Shown in pieces: positions 50,462 through 63,537 of a DNA stretch of 64,000 bases (its first letter is position 1; each line of letters starts with the position of its first letter). Source of the DNA: Ciborinia camelliae (lineage: Eukaryota; Ascomycota; Leotiomycetes; Helotiales; Sclerotiniaceae). The translations under genes were made by a program, and so were the position numbers. The stretch covers positions 1-64,000 of the forward strand of contig JANPYM010000016.1 in NCBI GenBank assembly GCA_025890175.1, written 5' to 3'. The notes under the pieces are model-generated. The model made no database searches and was not told where the DNA came from. It worked only from the letters and a program-made list of their open reading frames with translations.

Positions 50462-53400
50462 ATGATTTCCAACGAAGTCTATTTGCTACCTCTTAAGGAT
50501 GATGGGAGTCCTGATGTATCTGGAGGATATATCTATCTTACTCCTAAAGGCACGGAACCAATAACTGTTCGTTTCGCTATTGAAGGGACATCTTCCATAT
50601 GTCGACAAGGTAGTCTCTGGGTAAACATTCCAGAGGAAGGTGCAGAGTTTCAGAGAGATCAATTCCGTGAATTTAAGTGAGTTTCCCATGCGGTTTGGAA
50701 TCTATTATAGGCGCTGACTGTTTAGATTGGAACCAGACTTTAATCGTACCATCGAAATATCTATCCCCATTCATTCAGCTGGCGCATTTGCCTTCTACAC
50801 TACATACAAAGCTTTACCGGACTTGGATGATACAAATACCGCTCCTATCGAAACCACCAAGTCTCCAATATATTATATTGATGTTGCTCCAACTCTGAAG
50901 CTGGAAGGGAGACAATTACCTTTGCCTGCATTGTCAGTCTTCTCCATCATTTCGAAATTCATCGGGAAATACCCTCAGGATTGGGAGAAACATTTGCGTG
51001 GAATTAGTGAGAGAGGATACAACATGGTCCATTTTACTCCTTTGCAAAAGCGTGGTGACTCCAATTCCCCTTACAGTATATATGATCAACTCTCATGGGA
51101 TCCCGAGTGTTTCCCCAATGGTGAAAAGGATATTCAAAAGCTAGTAAAGAGCATGGAAGTCGACCATGGTCTTTTGGGGTTGACCGATGTGGTTTGGAAT
51201 CATACAGCGAACAACAGTGCATGGCTCGAGGAACATCCAGAAGTTGGCTACAATGTTTCAACGGCACCGTGGTTGCGCTCCGCCTTGGAATTGGATACTA
51301 AATTGCTCGAATTCAGTAAAGACCTCGCCAATCAAGGCCTTCCTACTACGTTAAATTCTGTTGATGATTTGGTAAAAGTGATGGCTGGTGTCAAAACCGA
51401 AGTCATTGCGAAACTTCGTCTCTGGGAATATTATGTTATTGAAATTGAAAGAGATGCCGATGCTGCAGTAGCGGCTTGGGCAGCAAACAAAATTTCATTC
51501 CCAGAGGGCGGGTTCGGTGGATCTGGTTTTGGTGGTTTGGAAGCCATCAAAAATGCTTCTGTTGCGGAGCAAGCAATCTTTTTGAGAGAGAAGGCAATGC
51601 TCAACACTGATAGACTTGGAGAAAGATACAGGAGAAAGGTAGATCCTGAAGTTGGTGCTGCATTGCTGACGGCTTTATTCGGAAGATTCGAAGGCGATGA
51701 TTCAGATAGTGCCGATCGAGCAGAAGCACGAAGCCGTTTCACTAATATTTTGGATGAAGTCAACCTTCCATACTACAAGGAATATGACGGTGATGTGGCT
51801 GAGATTCTTGATCAGCTTTTTAATCGCACCAAATACGTTCGACTTGATGACCATGGACCAAAATTGGGACCGATTGATGAGAAGAATCCTCTCATTGAAA
51901 CTTACTTTACCAGATTACCTCAAAATTCTACTACTTCAAAGCACAATCAAGAGGACCTCGCTTTAGCAAACAATGGCTGGATTTGGGCCGCGAACGCACT
52001 TATTGATAATGCTGGTCCTAACTCTCGTGCTTACCTGCGACGTGAAGTCATTGTATGGGGTGATTGTGTTAAGTTGCGCTATGGAGAGTCTCGCGAAGAC
52101 AGCCCCTTTTTGTGGGACTTTATGGCAAAATATACACGTCTCATGGCTAAATATTTTACCGGATTCCGTATCGACAATGCACACTCCACACCAATACACG
52201 TCGCCGAATTTCTTTTAGACGAAGCAAGAAGAGTTAGACCAAATCTTTATGTAGTTGCAGAGCTTTTCACGGGGTCGGAAGAAATGGACTACGTCTTTGT
52301 CAAACGCCTGGGTCTTAGCTCCCTCATCCGAGAAGCAATGCAGGCTTGGAGTACTGGAGAACTTAGTCGTCTTGTTCATCGTCATGGTGGTAGACCCATC
52401 GGCAGCTTTGAGGTTGATGAAGTCTCTGGAGCCGATCAGAATACATCCAATGGTAAAACCAACGGGTCAACATCTTCTAAAGAAATCATTCGCACAATCA
52501 GATATACTCCGGTTCACGCCCTTTTCATGGATTGTACCCACGACAATGAAGTCCCTGCCCAAAAACGTGATGCACGAGACACTTTACCGAATGCTGCATT
52601 GGTTGCCATGTGTTCTAGTGCTATCGGCAGTGTTATGGGTTATGATGAAATTTATCCCAGATTGGTCGACATTGTTCATGAGACAAGATTATACACATCT
52701 GCTTCTTCTGAAAACGAAGTCAAGATTGGAGGTGGCGAAGGTGGCATCGGTGGCATCAAAAAGCTTCTCAATCAAATTCATAGTATTATGGGTAAAGATG
52801 GGTACGCAGAAACATACATTCACCACGAAGATCAATATATCACTGTTCATCGAGTGCATCCTGAATCTAGAAAGGGCTACTTCCTCATCGCTCATACAGC
52901 TTTCCCTGGCTATGGTAACGGGAATGGAGGGTTTAATCCAGTTCACCTTGGAGGCACTAAGGCTACGCATCTTGGTAGCTGGATGCTAGAAGTTGATACT
53001 TCTGATGAGGCGAAGATGGAGGCATTGGATGATAAGAAGTACCTAAGAGGTCTGCCCAGCAAAGTCAGCAATCTAGCCGGAGTACGTATGGAATATAAAG
53101 ATGGAGAAACAACAATTTCCGTGCGAGAAAAGTTCCCTCCCGGAAGCATTGCATTGTTCGAGACATGGATACCTGCAGCTGAGCACGCGACTGGTCTTGA
53201 TACATTGGTCACCTCCGGAGCCAAGGCCGCATTTTCAGAGTTGGATCTGGTTGATTTAAATTTCGTTCTATACAGGTGTGAGGCGGAAGAGCGCGATTCT
53301 AGTGACGGTATGGATGGAGTATATGATATACCTGGTCATGGGAAACTCGTATATGCTGGTTTACAAGGTTGGTGGAGTGTGCTCAAGAATATCATCAAAG

Positions 53401-55218
53401 ACAATAACTTGGGACATCCTATGTGTAACCATTTGAGAGAAGGACAATGGGCAATCGACTATATTACTGGAAGATTGGAGAGAAAAGCCAACAAGGCTGG
53501 CTATGAACGTCTACAAAAGCCAGTGACTTGGTTGAAAGAACGTTTCGAGGCCATTCGAAAGATGCCAAGCTTTTTACTTCCACGTTACTTTGGATTGGTT
53601 ATTCGTACTGCGTATCGAGCTGCTTGGGAACGAAGTTTGGCACTTATGAATAAGAATGTTCGTGAAGGTCAATGGTTTTTGCAAGATTTGGCCATGGTCA
53701 GCGTACAGCAGACAGGATATGTCAAATCTGCCTCATTGTACCCCAAGAAATCTGTACCATCTCTAGCAGCCGGTTTACCACATTTCGCTGTCGAATGGGC
53801 TAGATGTTGGGGCCGAGATGTTTTTATCTCTGCAAGGGGCCTCTTTCTTGGTACAGGTCGCTATGATGAAGCTAGAGAGCATATTCTCGCATTCGCAAGT
53901 GTCTTAAAGCATGGCATGATACCTAACTTGTTGAGCAGCGGTAACCTGCCACGTTACAACTCTCGAGACTCAATCTGGTTCATGTTAGAAACCATCCAAG
54001 ATTATACAAAGATTGTTCCAAATGGGTTAGATCTCTTGAAAGAGAAGGTACCTCGACGCTTCTTGCCTTATGATGATACATACTTTGATTCCGATGATCC
54101 AAGAGCATACTCAAAGACATCAGTCTTGGAGGATATCATCCAGGAGTCTCTACAACGTCATGCTTCTGGAATGTCATTCCGTGAAGCAAATGCAGGTCCT
54201 AAACTTGATATGCAAATGACTTCAGAAGGTTTCAACATCGACATCAAGGTTGATTGGTCAACAGGTCTCATATTTGGCGGTAACCAAAACAATTGTGGTA
54301 CCTGGATGGACAAGATGGGCGAAAGTGAAAGAGCCAAGAGCAAGGGAGTACCAGGTACACCTCGTGATGGGGCTGCTATTGAGATCACTGGTCTCTTATA
54401 CAGTACGCTTCGTTGGGTAGCCGAACTTCATGAAAAAGGCAAGTATAAGTATGCGGGTGTTAGTACTTCGGACCCATCCATGAAGGTTATCACTTTCTCT
54501 GATTGGGCGGACAAAATCAAGGATAATTTCGAACGATGTTATTATATTCCATTGGACCCCAAGGATGATTCAAAGTATGATGTCAACACCCCCATCATCA
54601 ACCGAAGAGGTATCTACAAGGATCTGTATAAATCTGGCAAAGAGTACGAAGATTATCAGCTAAGAGCAAACTTTCCAATCGCCATGACGGTTGCCCCAGA
54701 ACTTTTTGACGAGACTCATGCACTCAATGCTCTGTTCCTTGCCGATAAAGTACTTCGTGGTCCTACTGGTATGGCAACTCTTGATCCTGCTGATCTCAAT
54801 TACCGACCTTACTACATCAATTCCGAGGATAGTGAGGATTTTGCGACGTCGAAAGGAAGAAACTACCATCAAGGTCCAGAGTGGTTATGGCCAACTGGTT
54901 TCTTCTTGAGAGCCTTATTAAAATTCGATCTCAAGAGAAGAAAGACGCCAGCCGCCAAAACCGAGGCTTTTCAACAAATTACTCGTAGATTGGCTGGCTG
55001 CAAGGAGGCTATGGTTAGTAGTGATTGGGCTGGTTTGGCTGAATTGACAAACAAAAATGGTTCTTATTGTGCCGATTCAGTAAGTTATTGTATCGCTTTA
55101 CTCGTCTGACGAATTCTAACATGATTTAAAGTCACCAACACAAGCTTGGAGTGCGGGTTGTTTGATTGATTTGTATCATGATGCTGCTCAATATGATGTT
55201 TCTCAATTATCAGAATAG
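50462..55218 (+). CDS. GDB1: Glycogen debranching enzyme (bifunctional)
   Basis: Exons 50462-50676, 50726-55079 and 55132-55218 (introns of 49 and 52 nt) encode 1551 residues, normal for eukaryotic debranching enzymes. The N-terminal half is the 4-alpha-glucanotransferase (GH13-like). It has GLTDVVWNHTANNS, GFRIDNAHST with Asp555 as nucleophile, VVAELFTGSE with Glu584 as acid/base, and FMDCTHDNEVP. The C-terminal half is the amylo-alpha-1,6-glucosidase (GH133), with WARCWGRDVFISARGLFLGT, NLPRYNSRDSIWF and GGNQNNCGTWMDKMG. The enzyme moves maltotriosyl branches and cuts the remaining alpha-1,6 glucose in cytosolic glycogen breakdown. ATG 50462 is the first in frame; the upstream frame opens only with TTG. 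Confidence 0.97.
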
Positions 55219-57313
55219 ATAAGTGAAAGGATCCAAAGGAAAAAGAAAATAGGCACCTGAATATGGAAGTTTTAATGGCGTATGGGACTTGAGATGATGA
55301 ATAAGCACACGAAGGATTATAGCGATGTATGCTTGATGAAGCATGGGATGATTGTTTTTTTTTTGAGGAAAATCGAGCATGGGAATTGTGAAAATGGGAG
55401 AGATGGATGGGAAAGGAAGGGAAGGGAAGGGAAGGTATGATAGATAAATAGACAACTTGGAGTGGATGAAATTGTTAAATTGTGACTTGTTCGTGATATG
55501 ATGCCGAGATGTCTTTCTGTCATAATATGATGTATGTATGTGCGTGCGTGGATGTCTAGGTTTGAAGTCTAATCTTTCATCCTTTGGATTAGAGCGGAGA
55601 TGGGAATGAGAATACAGAGGATGACGAGGAGGGTATTTACTCTTTGGGGGGGCTGGGAGGATGCTGGTGAAGGGGTGGTGGTGGTGGTAGGGTTGGAGTT
55701 GAGGTTTAAAGGGATAGATAGGATGAAGGGGCATGGGGCATGGCTGGGATTGGATGTTGAGGTAAAGTTGAGGCAAAGGTAAAGATGGAAAAGATGGAAA
55801 AGATGAAAAAGTAGCATTGTATTGTATTGTGATGCCAGTACATGAGATGTGTAGTGAAGAGTAAGATATTGGAAAGTTAAATTTAAATTCTGGGAGAGGG
55901 AGGGAGGCGAACGTGGTAGATGTGGATGTGGATGTGGTGGTTATGTTATATTATGATGATGGTTGGTATCTTGAAGGTTGAGTGGAAGTGGGAGTGGGGA
56001 TGGGGGTTTAAGCTTATGAAGTTGTGAGAACAGGATGAAGTCTTGAAGATTAGATGGGAAATGATTGGCGTTTTGGGTTTATTTTATTCATATTGGGGAG
56101 GAAGGCAAGGAGATTGATGTGACATCGAGCTTGTCACATCAGAGGTGAGGTGAGATGAGGTGAGGTAACAGTAGAATTAATTTCCTTGAGTATATACTAG
56201 ATACTAGATGCTCTCCTTCTTTCCATTAACCATCATTGGGGAGGGGGTACGTTTTAAGAGAATAAGATATCAAGAACAGCCCAAGATTCTCATATGTTTT
56301 TCTAGTACGTAGTCTTCGTGAAGATATCTTCGTTGATGCAAAAAAGAGAGAGATGAAAGACTTTGTTTTGTTTCGCTGAAATGACCGTGTGAGGTTGCTT
56401 GCTTCCCTTTAGGAAAATCAGTAGTAGCAGGTTTCTATTCTGCTTCAATGATCAATCGTAGCAAATATATATATATATATCTACCTGGGTACGCAAGTCT
56501 CAAATATGAAGGAACAATCATATCATTGCGAACAGGAAACCCGAGTCCCGACTGGATGATGAATGATGAATTAAATGATATAGACATTTACATAGAAGAG
56601 TGCGATTTGATACTGACAGCGCCGGGTATGACGATATTCATTGATTGGTTTACATCTATCTATCTAGGTATCTTTGGCAGCATTTGAAGATAGATTCCAA
56701 ATATTACCCTACCTATAGCATGCCAAAGCTATTCGACATTCTCCAATATTTTCGATGCCATATCATACCATACCGTACCCTACCATCCTACCATACCATA
56801 CAATACCTACCTACCATTCACCTACCTATTCAACTACCAACATCTCTTAACCCATATAATATCAAAGAAGGCTGTCTCTTCGTCAAATGGAGGTATGACA
56901 AGCATGGAAACTCCAACCTAACCGAACGGGGAGAAATACCAGACGAGGTTCGAAAAGTGAGAGTAGCTTCACGGTCAACAAAGATTAGGGACCCGAGCCC
57001 GAACTTTGATTATTGGATTTCTTTTGGGATTTTGGGGGATGGTTTAATGTTGAATGGATGGTATGGAGTTGGATGGAAAAATGGGTATTTGATCCTCAAT
57101 CTTCCCGTCATTCATGTTCACTTACTGTGTTGTGGTTACCTAGGTGCTGGATGGATATTAAGTCATTGTTTGATGCTATGCTATGAGTAGTGATAAACTT
57201 TTCATGAACCCAAGGTTGTCTCAGCGAATGGAGAACATCAAAATTCTTGCTTGTCTTTACTCCAACCTCATTCCTCAGAGAGAGAGAAAAACAAATAGAA
57301 GTTAAGATTCACT
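55219..57313. other. 2.1-kb intergenic region, G-rich then CATACC-rich
   Basis: 3' region of the debranching-enzyme gene, then G/A-rich simple sequence (55410-55760, 55890-56170) and CATACC/CTACC-rich sequence (56750-56840). Long open frames here (for example minus 55776-55210 and plus 56645-57190) follow from the biased composition. They show no domain or splice signals, so I call no gene. Confidence 0.6.
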
Positions 57314-58555
57314 TCAATCTTCCGACTCACTACTTTCACTATCCTCACTTGATAGTCTCTCTGCATTTAACATTCTCCCAAACACCTCCTCCGTATGTTC
57401 CAAAAGCCAGCTCCCCATCTTTTGCTCCAAATACCTCTGCAAAACCTCACTCTCCTCTTCAGATTCACTATTCTCATCAATCCTATAAACACCATTTCCT
57501 TTCCCATCTCTCATGATCATGGCTCTTGCAATTGGAATTCTCCAGGCTGGTGGACATTCGGCCCATCCTGCGACTTTCCCTTCCTCTCTTTCTTCTTTTC
57601 CGGGAGGATATCGTATACTTGTTGCTAGGAAGACAATACGCTCTCCTATTTCTTCTGTGGGGATGCCGGTGGAGTGTTTGAACAGTGGGGGTATAGTTCG
57701 TTTGAGAACTTGGGTAGGATACCATGAGATTCCCTGAACTGGGGACATCATACTACCCCAAGTATTGGACGTCAAGATGCCGGGAAATGCATTGATGAAT
57801 GTGATTTCCGGATGTGTTTTTGCGTATTCTGAAAAGAGAAGAGAGGTGGCATGATTGATTGATCCAATTTCCAAGTAACCTTTACTTGATTTGAGTGTTT
57901 CAAAGGATAGTGGACTATCGTTACCGGGTAGGAGGAGAGAAATGATTCGTGGACAGCGACTTCTGGAAAGGAGAGGGATGAGATTGGTGATGAAACGTTG
58001 GCGGATGTAGAATTGTAGAGTTATATCAAAAGGGATACCTCCACCTCCAAGTGCTTCTTCATCTGCAAGATGGCTCTCTTCATATGCACTCCTATCTTGA
58101 AGTAAAGGATCAGCTTCGCGAATATCTAATCCGGGTAAAGATCTTGTAGAAAGAAGGTATCAGCTGGATGAAGAGAAGGTGGAGTTACCTCTTCCAGAAG
58201 TGAGTTTCATGAAACCACAAGTCATAACCAACAAATCAACATGACCATCCACCTTTTGAATCTCATCACAAACGCGATCAACTTCGGACAGTAGTCCTAT
58301 TCGTAAATCAACAATTTCATAAGTACCAGCAGGATTGATGATTTTCAATTCCTCGAGAAAGGACGAAAGGGGTTTCCTATGAGGGACCGAACTATCAATT
58401 ATTATATATATCTTTGGGGTATTTTGGTATTTAGCCAAGCTGCGAGTGGTAGCACGCTCAAAGTCATGAGATGCGCCTACAAACACAGAAATGAGGCCTG
58501 GAGGAAGTGATTGAAGGGTTTGATTGGAGTTGATTATTTGGTTAAATTTGACCAT
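57314..58555 (-). CDS. SDR-like Rossmann protein with degenerate active site
   Basis: Exons 58555-58189 and 58125-57314, with a 63-nt intron (GTAACT ... GGATTAG), encode 392 residues. The N-terminus has a nucleotide-binding-like ISVFVGASHDFERATTRSLA. HVDLLVMTCGFMKL corresponds to the NAG region and FINAFPGILTSNTW to the PG motif after the active site. The usual Tyr-x3-Lys is not present; the position reads YLEIGSINHATS. Several fungal SDR-like families share this degeneration. Substrate and pathway are unknown. An intron end at TACAAG would bring an early stop, so the GGATTAG acceptor was chosen. The C-terminus is Ser/Glu-rich. Upstream ATG 58585 is possible but adds an unlikely leader. Confidence 0.75.
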
Positions 58556-59211
58556 TTTGATACTTGGAATAAAGTAGGTATACAAATAAATACATGTAAC
58601 TTGGATTGATGAGAGAGAGAGGGATATTTATGATGAAATTTGAACAAACTCATTCACCACCTTACAAACATTTGTTTAAATCCGTGTTGGATTTGGAGTT
58701 GGATATGGAGACTTATTAATGTTGGAGTTGGTCATTAATCATGTGCCCCAAAAGTGCTGCGAGGTTGCATATGCATCAATTGATTGAGGCTAAATTGGGG
58801 GATAACTTTGGGATCCCCCATTCGGATAGATGAGGGATTTCTGAAGGTTGTATAATATATTTTGATGATTTAATAGGTTAAAATAATACTCTGAAGATCT
58901 GATATTGCATCGGGGCATCGCATCGTGGTAATGTTGAAAATAGATATATGGAGAGGTAAGATTTACATGAACCTTCAGTTAGCTTAGCAAGCCCAACTAC
59001 AAGATATATGCATGAACCCTTGCACCTACTAGTAGTGGCCACTGTGCCTCTTTCGTGGTTCATCATGACCAGCCCCGGTGAGTACAGTTGTATCAAGTCG
59101 ATTCTTTTCATTGCTGGGTAAGAATACTTAGGTATCATTTTATTATAAGGACCCGGACCCAAATCTATACATATATCTGTACATAGCCCTCTATCCAAAA
59201 CATTGATGCTT
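58556..59211. other. Intergenic, no gene seen
   Basis: Promoter of the SDR-like gene and 3' region of the AIG1-like gene. AT-rich near 58670-58870. No gene supported. Confidence 0.55.
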
Positions 59212-60033
59212 TTACTCTCCTTTAATGTTGTTAGAGGTGCTCCCATCTTGAGCACCTTGCAATCCATTAACTCTTCCATAAAGCCATTTAAGCATTGCCG
59301 TACTTCCCGTCATGGTCAAGGCAGCTCCCGTAAACAAAACAGCTCTTTGTGTTGTATCAAGGTGACCGAACAATGGGTATGGGTAACTAATAAGATATCA
59401 ATGTTAGCACATATTCAAACCTTTTGTCAAATGTAACCGGCTCTCTAAGTAGATGTTGGTTGCTCACAATCCATTATTTTTATAACAGTGCTCGACCCAA
59501 GCCCAATACGTCACGGCCAATGTTGATGAAATTCCCATAGCAGGTAATGCATTGATCGTCCATGGAGGGCTTAATAATAATAGATCAACAGTCAGAAATA
59601 TCGCCGGCATAGCATGAAACCCGGTATCAGCCCATGGACTAATGTATATCTCGGGGGGCACCAAAAGCTCCTTATCAATAGCCGAAATTCCCCAGTAAAG
59701 TACAGATATCAAAACCTCTAGAGGAGCAGAACATAATGAGAGACTATTCTTGACCAGGAAAAGTTTCGGGGAAAGGGTGATGTCGGAGAGGAAACCGAAG
59801 AAGAAAGTAAGGGAAGCGAGAGTTAGACCAATAATGGTGAGATATTGAAAGTGCCAGCCATAGGAAGAGTTGATAAAGGTTGGAAAGTCAAAGAGGTATT
59901 TATAGGAGAGGGAAAAGGAAGTGAGCCCGATGAGATGAATGAGGGCAGAGATTGTTGGAGATGGGGAGGAGAGACGTTGAAGGGGATGACGAGAGTTGAG
60001 TTTGTTGGCTGCTGAATTAACCTTAGACGCCAT
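59212..60033 (-). CDS. FAR-17a/AIG1 (AIG1/ADTRP) family membrane protein
   Basis: Exons 60033-59468 and 59386-59212, with an 81-nt intron (GTGAGC donor, GCTAAC branch site, TATTAG acceptor), encode 246 residues. Several hydrophobic segments are visible. YLTIIG carries Thr66 and TGFHAMPAIFL carries His140. These match the Thr and His that are essential in human AIG1 and ADTRP, which hydrolyse fatty-acid esters of hydroxy fatty acids. The end of exon 1 and start of exon 2 join as NNGFYPYPLFG, typical of the family. The protein probably lies in the endoplasmic reticulum membrane with lipid-ester hydrolase activity; this is inferred from the family. It is divergent from the cyclophilin gene. Confidence 0.85.
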
Positions 60034-60456
60034 GGTTTTGGAGTTTTTTTCCTCTTGAGATCTTGTAGTACCTAGGTATAGAAATATATTTAGGTACCTA
60101 CCTAGGTAGGTATATTTACATCTGTAGGTAAGTGGTATATATACTCGAGTAGAGTAGAATCTCTTGAATTCCCAATGACAGTGAGGTTGGATGAGTCGGG
60201 TGGAGTACAGATTCCAAAAATATTAGGTAAGGCTATCGAGCCTTGCATACCCGACCTAGTTGAGCCTTGCACGATTGTAATAAGTCTTACCATAAAAAAT
60301 CACGCTAGTGTGGACTCCCTAATACTGCCTTACCAAAGCTCAACCCAGCCTTGCGTGATTATTTTGTGGCTCACAACAACTTGATGTTTTTATTCTTGAA
60401 CTTCCAATATTATCCATTTCTTCAATCACCAAATCTTCGACCTCCAATTCATCAAA
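60034..60456. promoter_or_regulatory. 423-bp bidirectional promoter with repeated motifs
   Basis: It separates the AIG1-like (-) and WD40-cyclophilin (+) genes. It contains an 18-bp perfect palindrome TACCTACCTAGGTAGGTA (60095-60112), another CCTAGGTA at 60071, and three AGCCTTGC copies (about 60238, 60261 and 60350). The spacing suggests a shared regulatory region. Confidence 0.5.
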
Positions 60457-62401
60457 ATGACGGACACTATAGCTCTCAATTCTAATAAACGAAAGTTAGA
60501 TGCAGAAGATGAAGATTCTTCGTCCGACGATGATATGGGACCTCAGCTTCCATCGGCGGAAGCTCCCAAAAAGAAACGTCGCAAGCTTCCTTACGAAAAG
60601 TTATATGTTTCAGCTCTGCCAACCTCTGCGCGGTATTCAAAGTCTCTTATGCACAAAGAGCAAATCTCATTTGTCACGATGACCCCATTGACAGACTTTT
60701 TGATCACAAGCTCCATCGATGGAGTTGTCAAATTCTGGAAGAAAGGAGCCGATGGTATCGAGTTCGTCAAGGAGTTTAGAACTCATGTTGGAGAGATCAA
60801 AAGTGTTTCTATCAGTGCAGATGGGCGAAGCTTCGCGACAGCTGGAGCAGACAAAACAATCAAGATATTCGATGTGATGACTTTTGACCTCTTGTCAATG
60901 CTAACTTTAGAGTTCACACCGAAATGTGTTTGCTGGATACATGGGCGTGGCGCATCCCTTCCTTTACTAGCTGTCTCCGATGAAGTTAACCATACGATCC
61001 GGATATACGATGGTCGTGGGGAGAATGAGGAACCAATTCATACAATTCCAGGCTTGCATCGAAGTGTTGTCTCGCTGATGGCTTTCAATGATGCTTATAA
61101 TTGCGTGATATCGGCTGATGAGAATGGTATGATCGAATACTGGCGTCCAGGAGGAAATTACGAAAAGCCGGATAATGTTTTCGAGTACAAGTCCTCCACG
61201 AACCTATTCGAATTTAAGAAAGCGAAATCAACACCCACTTCCCTCACAATCTCTCCATCCGGTTCTCAATTCGCAACTTTCTCCTTCCCTGATCGCAAAG
61301 TTCGAGTGTTCGATTTCCCAACTGGAAAGTTATACCGTACCTATGACGAATCGCTGCAGGTTATCGAAGAAATGCAACAGGCGGGAACATCATTGAAGAA
61401 GTTAGAAGATCTAGAATTTGGTCGACGACTTGCTACGGAACGTGAAATCGAAACGCCAACTTTGCGAAGTAAGGCCAATGTTATATTTGATGAGACGGGA
61501 CACTTCATTATTTATGGATCGATAATGGGTACGAAAGTTCTAAACACCTACACAAATCGAGTCGTCAAGGTATATGGAGGGGATGAGAACTTTAGACCCC
61601 TTAATATTGCTATGTACCAGGGCCAACCACAAAAGAAAGGTATTACAACAGTTGCAATGGCTGCATCCAACAATCCTCTTTTGCAGGAATCCGAAATTCG
61701 AGATCCAATTCTATTTGCGACTGGGGTTGGTAAGGTGCGATTCTATATGTTCACAAACGATGAAGAGGTCTCCAAATCTGAGCGGGATGTCCAAAATGAG
61801 AAACCTACCAACATGAACTCGAAGAAATTAGCAGAGGCGAAGGCTGCCGAGACTGGAACGGCTGCTGTTATTCATACCACATATGGAGATATTCACATAC
61901 GTCTATTCCCAGACGCAGCTCCAAAAGCAGTTGAGAATTTTGTGACGCACTCAAAACAAGGCTATTACAACAATACTATCTTCCACCGTGTCATTCGAAA
62001 GTTTATGATCCAGTGTGGAGATCCTTTGGGAGATGGTACTGGTGGCGAGAGTATCTGGGGGAAAGAATTCGCCGATGAATTCAGTCCTCTCAAACATGAC
62101 AAACCTTATACGGTTAGTATGGCGAATGCGGGACCAAATACCAACGGGAGTCAGTTCTTCATTACAACTGAAAAGACTGTAAGTTCAAATATAATCCTAC
62201 TGCTTCTACTCCTTCTGCTTCTTCAATTGGATGGTAGTATTAATGCTAACATTTTTCGTGTAGCCATGGTTAGATAATAAGCATACGATCTTTGGAAGGG
62301 CGATTCAAGGTCTAGATGTTATTCACAAGATCGAAAATACCCGAGTCTACAAAGAGAAACCGGAGGAAGACATCAAAATTCTCAATATAGATATCATGTG
62401 A
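60457..62401 (+). CDS. WD40-repeat cyclophilin (PPWD1 type), peptidyl-prolyl isomerase
   Basis: Exons 60457-62178 and 62264-62401, with an 85-nt intron (GTAAGT ... GCTAAC ... GTGTAG), encode 619 residues. The N-terminus is acidic with a basic nuclear signal PKKKRRK. WD40 repeats cover about residues 60-370 (for example [20 protein letters not shown]). The cyclophilin domain starts near 469 ([20 protein letters not shown]). [14 protein letters not shown] contains the catalytic Arg511; [13 protein letters not shown] and [13 protein letters not shown] supply the conserved Trp and His. The active site therefore looks complete. Family members act in the nucleus with the spliceosome. In Aspergillus-type annotation this is cyp15. 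Confidence 0.95.
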
Positions 62402-63537
62402 AAGGGGGACAGGACATACCCGCATCTGAATTTTATCGACTAGGTCCATTCGAAAGCAAGACCAAGAGCAAGCTTGGAATACCAAGATCAAGAGTCGAGC
62501 CTCGAGACCAAAACCTAGGGTAATTTTGAAGTTTTGTATTACATTCCCCTCCCCAGTGCCCATGCCATAAGAACCTTGATGTTAGGATGTTCATCTTCAT
62601 TTGTCAAGCACAAAGTATATCTGCTCAACTTCCAACTTCCAAGGTCCTAAGGCTATCGGTACCGGCATGCATGATAATATATCATGGGTGGGATTGATGG
62701 GATTGGTCAAAAATGTTGGACCAACGGACCAACGAGTCTTATCAGTCTTACCAAGCATTATTAGTGCGTATTGGACCATTGGCAATCAATCTACAATTTA
62801 CCAGACTCCGGTCGAGACCATAATCTAACGAATCGCAAACCTTCCATTTCATCCCCACCTTTCTTTCCACGCTACCAAGTAACCTAGTCCGCCAGCTTTT
62901 CCAGCTTTTCCACCTTTTGCACATCTTTTTACCAGCTTTTTTGCCTTTTGCCTTCTCTACCCGATACCAGCGCAAAGCATAACCATAGCAAACGGTCCAA
63001 ACCATACAAACCATACCAGATCCAAAAGTAGCCAAGGCTTTTGTTCCGAATTTCCCATTGCATTACTCGTGCTGATATTATTTGACTTGATTACTTCTTC
63101 ATTACATTACTCAAACTCAAACTTTCTTTCCTTTCTTTGAAATTCGAGAAACCTCAATCAATTAGGTATACCCCTCACTTTCCGAAGATCTATAATAGTA
63201 CTACTACTACTAGTGCTGCTACTACGACTACGACTCCTACTTGGTTCCTACTGACTATTGACCACTTACTACGACTACGGTACCGGTAGCCTTTCATTGA
63301 TTGCGACTTTCTTCTCTCGCTCAGTCATTTTATCGTGATGTCTATGCAGATAAATCCAATTTCACCATCCACTAAATTCAAAGCTTATTATTATACTTTT
63401 ACTTATGGAAAAAGACATCGGAGAAGCGGAAAGTTTCAACCCAAGAACCGGCTATCTCTTAAGTCAATGTCGGAAATCGATATCGATATCGTCATAGTCA
63501 TCCACATTCGTTTACACAAGATTCATTCATTCACATC
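62402..63537. other. Intergenic, upstream of regulator gene
   Basis: 3' region of the cyclophilin gene and a long leader of the Zn2Cys6 gene. It contains CTACTACTAC/CGACTACGACT triplet repeats (63198-63282) and GATATCGATATC near 63477. Open frames on either strand are not credible. Confidence 0.55.

Noticed and set aside
55210..55776. 188-codon minus-strand frame rich in Pro, His and Ser
   Set aside because: It mirrors a G/A-rich simple-sequence stretch after the debranching-enzyme gene; no domain, splice site or promoter.
56645..57190. 181-codon plus-strand frame
   Set aside because: It runs through CATACC-rich sequence, has no recognisable motif and lacks a sensible coding composition.
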